From contig CM021312.1 in assembly GCA_010645155.1 (NCBI GenBank), forward strand, positions 197,321 through 261,320: 64,000 nucleotides of DNA. Direction: 5' to 3'. This document shows positions 59,607 to 64,000 of the stretch, piece after piece. Below the pieces are notes generated by a model. It was not told where the DNA came from. It worked only from the letters and a program-made list of their open reading frames with translations, and ran no database searches. Made by a program: the position numbers and the translations under genes. How positions within the stretch are numbered: the first letter of the stretch is position 1; the number at the start of each line of letters is the position of its first letter. This stretch comes from Tigriopus japonicus (taxonomy: Eukaryota; Arthropoda; Copepoda; Harpacticoida; Harpacticidae).

Positions 59607-60485
59607 ATGGGATCGCCCAGTCGGAGCCGCAGCCGAAGTAAGAGTGGCGATAGCCGGAGTCCCTCCCCCAAGAGGCGGAGCCCTACGGTCAGCCGGAGTC
59701 CCAGCCCACTCAAGCCCAAGGAAGGTAAGACCACCCGCTCCAAAAGTCGGAGTCCTCGTTCCGCCAGTGTCGATTCAAAGGCCTCCAAAGAGCGCTCTCG
59801 ATCCAAGTCGCCTTCGCCCTTGAAGGAAGATTCGCGTGCCAAGCGTGCCAAGTCCCAATCGCGCTCCCGATCCAAATCCCGGTCTCGATCCCGATCTCGC
59901 AAGCGATCCCCGACTCGGAGTCGATCCCGGAGTCGTCGACGATCCCGATCGGCTAGTCGGGATAAGCGTCGATCGCGATCTCGAAGCCGGGATCGTCGGC
60001 GTCGATCCCGATCTCGGAGTCAGGATCGACGTCGGCGAAGCCCGTCGGAGGATGGATACCGTCTCCATGTGGCGGATCTTGAGGCTAATGCGTCCAAGAG
60101 GGATCTGGAGAAGATCTTTGGCAAGTATGGCCCTTTGAAAGAGATTTGGATGGCCCGATCCGTGCCGTGTTTCGCGTTTGTCGTGTACCGTCACAAGGAT
60201 GATGCGGAGGAAGCGGCTCGAATGGCGGATGGCGTGGATATTGAAGGTCGACGCATCCGAGTCTCGTTTGCTCGAGCTCGCACAAAGGGCCATGGACGTC
60301 GGGGATTTGATCCCAATATGAGATGCTACCAATGTGGAGATCGTGGGCACTTTTCGCGCGATTGCGGCGAGTCCAAATATGGGTACAAACGACCCCCTAG
60401 TCCTGGAGGAAGAAACCGTTTTGGCGGCGGAGGACGGGACCGTGATCGCTTTGGTGGAGGGGGATCTCGTCGGGATCGATATTAA
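59607..60485 (+). CDS. SR-type splicing factor, RS domain then RRM then CCHC knuckle, intronless
   Basis: 292 residues in one exon. Residues 1-148 are an RS/SP-rich domain, a phosphorylation target for nuclear speckle proteins. An RRM follows at about 151-224 (RNP2 LHVADL at 153-158, RNP1 CFAFVVYR at 188-195, with GPLKEIWMARSVPCFAFV very like SRSF3/SRSF7). A CCHC zinc knuckle has Cys240, Cys243, His248 and Cys253. The tail is Gly/Arg/Asp-rich. The RRM-knuckle module matches SRSF7-type factors, but those have the RS domain at the C terminus, so the order is inverted here. Expected role: pre-mRNA splicing and mRNA export in the nucleus. The start is the first ATG after an in-frame stop at 59556. 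Minus-strand frames over the RS region are compositional shadows. Confidence 0.9.
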   Translation: MGSPSRSRSRSKSGDSRSPSPKRRSPTVSRSPSPLKPKEGKTTRSKSRSPRSASVDSKASKERSRSKSPSPLKEDSRAKRAKSQSRSRSKSRSRSRSRKRSPTRSRSRSRRRSRSASRDKRRSRSRSRDRRRRSRSRSQDRRRRSPSEDGYRLHVADLEANASKRDLEKIFGKYGPLKEIWMARSVPCFAFVVYRHKDDAEEAARMADGVDIEGRRIRVSFARARTKGHGRRGFDPNMRCYQCGDRGHFSRDCGESKYGYKRPPSPGGRNRFGGGGRDRDRFGGGGSRRDRY

Positions 60486-60793
60486 ACAGCTACGAGGATT
60501 GATCGACGGTTCGATCAATCGAGCGGCATTGTCACAATCTACAACATTTAGTAGCACCCTAATCTATTTCGAACAAATCTCTGGCGTTCATTCTAAATTG
60601 TAACACCCCCCACCCTATATTACCATTATTCTTATGTCGAAAATGCCAGTTCGTTTCCCCAATCATTACATAACCACCACCCATGTTCGGTTTAAATTAC
60701 TTCAATAGCCGACAATTATTTACTTTATCCGTTCAAAAACGCCCCTTTGGAATCTATTGTTGAAAAGAAAATCCATCCCTCTCTTGTGTCGAC

Positions 60794-60799
60794 AATAAA
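60794..60799 (+). terminator. Polyadenylation signal of the SR-protein gene
   Basis: AATAAA 309 bp after the stop codon, the first such signal downstream. Confidence 0.6.
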
Positions 60800-61244
60800 T
60801 TAGTTCTCTTCGCAAGAAAACCAATCCAGCCCCCCATTTGATTATTATTTCCATCGCTGTACGTGCATCTTTATTATCACTCATGTCATGATGCTTCGTC
60901 TAATAACGCACCCGCTTCTCTTCTTACAGCCATGGAATGGTTGAGTCTTCATGACTGATGGTTGTTTTAAATATGGTATGGGTTGTGTGCTCCTGAGATG
61001 AAGCTTTGGTTAAATATGGTTGTTAGGAAAAAGCCGACCGTACAACACACCTCTTCTCCGTCAAAATCGTCCTGCCCCAAACTGTCCTTGTCTACCATGG
61101 CTCAATGGTTGTGTGCTCGTGTCTAGCAGGGAGGATCGATCGATGGTTGTGTAATGGTAGAGCTACTACAAAGAAAGGTCCCCCAATTCGCGCGACGTCT
61201 TTGTTAAGCGTACGTGTACTTCTTGAAAACGAGCCCCATCCAAA
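60800..61244. other. Short intergenic stretch, likely PIGG-like promoter
   Basis: About 445 bp between the SR-protein polyadenylation signal and the next start codon, same orientation. No specific promoter element identified. Confidence 0.4.
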
Positions 61245-61764
61245 ATGGTGGGCTCCGGGTTTGGGTTATGCACTCTGCATTGGCTCCATGTTCTCTCCGT
61301 GGTGATCTTCTTACTGGGATTTTTCCCGCCCAAAATCTCGGTCCCGGGAACGGCTCAAAAAGAGGATATACTCGCTGGAGCCCAAGACCAGAACGTCAGG
61401 TACGGTATTATCAAATGGTTCCCGAACCTCGCCAAGGTTTAATCGAGATGATGAGAAATAAACAAATTGATCCCCCCCGAGTTCTTATTTCCTCCTTCTT
61501 GGGTTCTTTCGATTTTTCAGTGAGACCCTCCGACATGAATGGACTCGAAGAAAAGTCGGTCAGCTCGTGATAGTTCTGATAGACGCTCTCAGAGCGGATT
61601 TTGTACTGGCCCATGATGTACTTAGACACGAGGTTGGCATCGATTACGGTCCCATTGAGGAACGACCCAAGCTCACATTCTTGAACGATCAGATTTCCCA
61701 AGGGCGGGCACCTTGTTTTGTAGCTCAGGCCACGCCCCCCACTGTCACTTTACCCCGGATTAAG
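61245..61764 (+). CDS. PIGG-like GPI ethanolamine-phosphate transferase, first two coding exons
   Basis: Exon 1 is 61245-61399 and exon 2 is 61521-61764, joined through a 121-nt GT-AG intron with a consistent phase. About 133 residues are present. An N-terminal membrane segment (HWLHVLSVVIFLLGFFPP) is followed by the alkaline-phosphatase-fold entry LVIVLIDALRADFV, where Asp of IDALR is a predicted metal ligand. FVAQATPPTVTLPRIK follows, containing the PPTVT(L/M)PRIK motif with the catalytic Thr position. These motifs distinguish PIGG/PIGO-type enzymes, which add ethanolamine phosphate to GPI-anchor mannose in the ER; IDALRxDFV and the short N-terminus favour PIGG (second mannose). The frame after the exon-2 donor has no recognisable continuation in the last 2.2 kb, so the rest is presumably beyond the window. 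The ATG is the only one in frame before the membrane segment. Confidence 0.8.
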
Positions 61765-63176
61765 GTAGTTAAGATTTTACTACTTTCCTTGAGATTCTGA
61801 AGCAAAGCGGGAACTTTCTAGATTTCAAACTTCTTTTTTGAGTTGCAGGGACGTTTTAATGAAAAGTATCCAAATTTGGATGGTACAATTTTAGCCTCAT
61901 TGTGATCATGGCCATGGAATGGTTCACCTAGCGTATAATAACTTGAATTAATGTATAATAATAGCTAAGGCCTGGACATTCTTAATTTCATGTGAAGTTT
62001 ATTGAATACAGAGCACTCGCAAATTGTAGTCCGTAAGCAAACCAAGAATAACTGACAACTTGTTTATTACCATAATCCAAAATTGTCAACTGAAATCAAA
62101 AATCGTACGTGAGTATAAATATGCCTTGTATGTATGAAATTGAAGGACGCGTGCACGTATGATTGTATTTTAAAAAAGGGACCACACTCCCCACTGGTTT
62201 GTTTTCAAAAACCTGACAGGATACTGACTTTAAGCACACACTAGAATGGCTCAGTTTATCCTATAATGTATCCTATTTTCTAAGGTTGCTGCAAAAAGAG
62301 GACTGACGCTGAAAGATGACTTTTGGGTTGAAATTTGTGAAATTAATCTGGACGTCTATTGAGGCATCTGTTTCACTTTGACCATCTGCACCTTAATTGG
62401 AAAGGTTCTTGGAGCAGCCATTAAATGTTTAAGGTTCTAATTAAAATGAAAGTTAGTGATTCTTGGGAAAGCATGGCCTCTAGAGCTTTGTGACCGTTTT
62501 CGTGCTTTTTCGTTGCTTGATTGTTTTGCTTAGCCTCTAACTCATCCAGTAAAAAGTGGCCTAGCTATGCTCAAAGTCATGTCCAGTCCTCCAGTTTAAT
62601 GAGGTATCCTTGGGGTTTAACCAACCGACAAAACTTTTCAAACCCAAAAATCTTGTTTTGAGGAGCTTCTGAAAAGAACCATCAAGAAAGGAAAGATGAT
62701 AGATGAAAAGGCCAGATAAAATGCCTTTGTCTGAGAAGGGCTAAAATATTTGAAGATTGGAAAAAACCTTGCCTACACTCTAACTAAGATTTGTATTCTT
62801 GTTTCTTGATGTCGCTTGGGAAAAAATCTAACGCAACGAACGCAGTTTTTTAATGATTGAATTAGTATATAAATAAAAAGATCAAATAAAGAACAAAGAA
62901 GTTTATAGCGGACTTATAAAAAGGATGAGGTGTTTCAAAACATAAGAAAGCAATAAACATTATTTAAAAAAAACACAACGAAATCCTATTTACTTTCAAT
63001 ACGTAGATTCTTTATTTCTGATCTGACACAAGTCTTGGACTTTTTGAATGTTTTGTAAAATCAGTGGCTGAACTTTTCACTGAAAAGTCGCTCAAACTTG
63101 GTGATGCTATTTTGGGTTCGAGCTTATGTTTCAGCATTGTTGTTTGATGTGCGATTGTGATAGAACAGAACAAAGT
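61765..63176. other. Probably intron 2 of the PIGG-like gene
   Basis: No exon with the expected continuation (a lipid-site segment after PRIK) was found. The sequence is AT-rich with no other feature, consistent with a long intron. Confidence 0.4.
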
Positions 63177-63767
63177 TTAGAAGAGTTTATTTGTGAGCAA
63201 AAATAACTTTCCTTCATGGCATTTTTCGTCGGTACTTGCAATACTGATGTAATTCAATCTGATTTCAATCTGTTCAGTCTTTAAGACTGCCATCAATGCC
63301 ATTGTCCGTTTACAATTATATTGTAAAATATCTTTGCTTAATGTCGCTGGCACCCGTGGTCTGAAGTCTCCAAACACAGAGGTACTTTTTGGATACTCTC
63401 GATGGTCGTACGCACTTTTAGTTGAAGTGACAAATGTCAGGTATTGTGTGAATTGGCACTCACAAGGTAGAACCGCGCACAAGAATGATTGAGCAAATTG
63501 AAAACCAGATTGACACCAATCAGTAATTTGCAAGTCTTCAGAAGGCACAACCTCCTGAAAGTAAATTTAGTGCAAAATTTTCAGTTCATGTTGCACGTAA
63601 TTCAAACCATGGAATTTGCGGAAATGAAATGGGAGAGCATTTCCATTTGACTGGAATTATAGAGCAACAAACCACTAGCAGTGATATTGTTCGAATAAGT
63701 TTGAAACTTGTCTGTTTTTGAGAAAAAATAAGAATTAAAGATAGTGACATTTCTCATGGTTCTCACC
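63177..63767 (-). CDS. Possible two-exon gene fragment, unidentified
   Basis: A 126-codon minus-strand frame (63554-63177) follows a good acceptor (TTACTTTCAG). Upstream, a strong donor (ATCAG then GTGAGA) ends a frame at 63767 in compatible phase. The peptide has several Cys and no domain I recognise. The upstream exon's beginning cannot be set. It may be chance within the PIGG-like intron. Confidence 0.18.
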
Positions 63768-64000
63768 TGATCTGATGCGAAGTGTTGATAAGTTTCAGCA
63801 CGTAATTGCCACTTTATTAGAATCAAAGTCGAGAAAAACCTCAAAGACTTGACCACTCAACTATTTTCAAAAAGCTTAATATTGCAGTGGAAAAATTATC
63901 ATCTACAAGCCCTATTTGCTTTGTGTAGTTAAGATTTTCACATTTATTGCTTTAAAGACTGTCTTACAGAACAAGCAGGGCATAAATTGAGCTAACCATT

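Noticed and set aside
59775..60557. 260-codon minus-strand open frame over the SR-protein gene
   Set aside because: Antisense to an RS-repeat coding region, where CGN/TCN codons leave few stops in other frames. No domain is recognisable.

Overview
The window is animal nuclear DNA. Coding exons are interrupted by introns that follow the GT-AG rule, most are short, and two transcripts end near AATAAA signals. There is no operon structure. The gene set (a SERBP1/vig-type RNA-binding protein, an SRSF3/7-like splicing factor, a PIGG-type GPI enzyme, a rhodopsin-class receptor and a DUR3-type urea symporter) together with the many small DNA transposons suggests an arthropod, perhaps a crustacean such as a copepod. 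That placement is inference; no marker gene settles it.

Layout. 1-20.5 kb is almost free of genes. It holds one assembly gap flanked by a repeat (3.2-3.5 kb), a 284-bp foldback (7.9-8.2 kb), an inverted pair of decayed coding-like copies (10.9-11.4 kb) and a MITE-like element (12.5 kb). A 14-exon gene for a urea active transporter (DUR3-like sodium:solute symporter, + strand) runs from 20672 to 27527. It faces, tail to tail, a five-exon divergent class A GPCR on the - strand (28216-34061). The receptor's 3.4-kb first intron carries a hAT-like MITE with an 8-bp target-site duplication. From 35 to 45 kb lie nested mobile elements, a frameshifted fragment resembling a Cys-loop receptor ligand-binding domain, five copies of a 60-70 bp dispersed repeat and a 364-bp palindrome.

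The SERBP1/vig gene lies on the - strand (44790-47225). From 47.9 to 57.4 kb is a second repeat island: two tRNA-like elements with the same acceptor stem plus a third of a different type, a 1.1-kb foldback element with 97%-like arms and a perfect 8-bp target duplication, two more hAT-like elements, a 32-bp minisatellite with a higher-order duplication, and a pogo/Tigger-like MITE. The right end has an intronless SR-type splicing factor with its RS domain at the N terminus (59607-60485) and the first two coding exons of a PIGG-like GPI ethanolamine-phosphate transferase (61245-61764). The rest of that gene is not visible and probably lies beyond the window.

The genes do not form a pathway. 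SERBP1 and the SR protein are housekeeping RNA-binding proteins, PIGG acts in the ER on GPI anchors, and DUR3 and the GPCR are predicted plasma-membrane proteins. The most distinctive content is the density and nesting of non-autonomous DNA elements, the foldback elements that could give double-stranded RNA, and the animal DUR3. All calls come from reading the sequence; no database search was possible.
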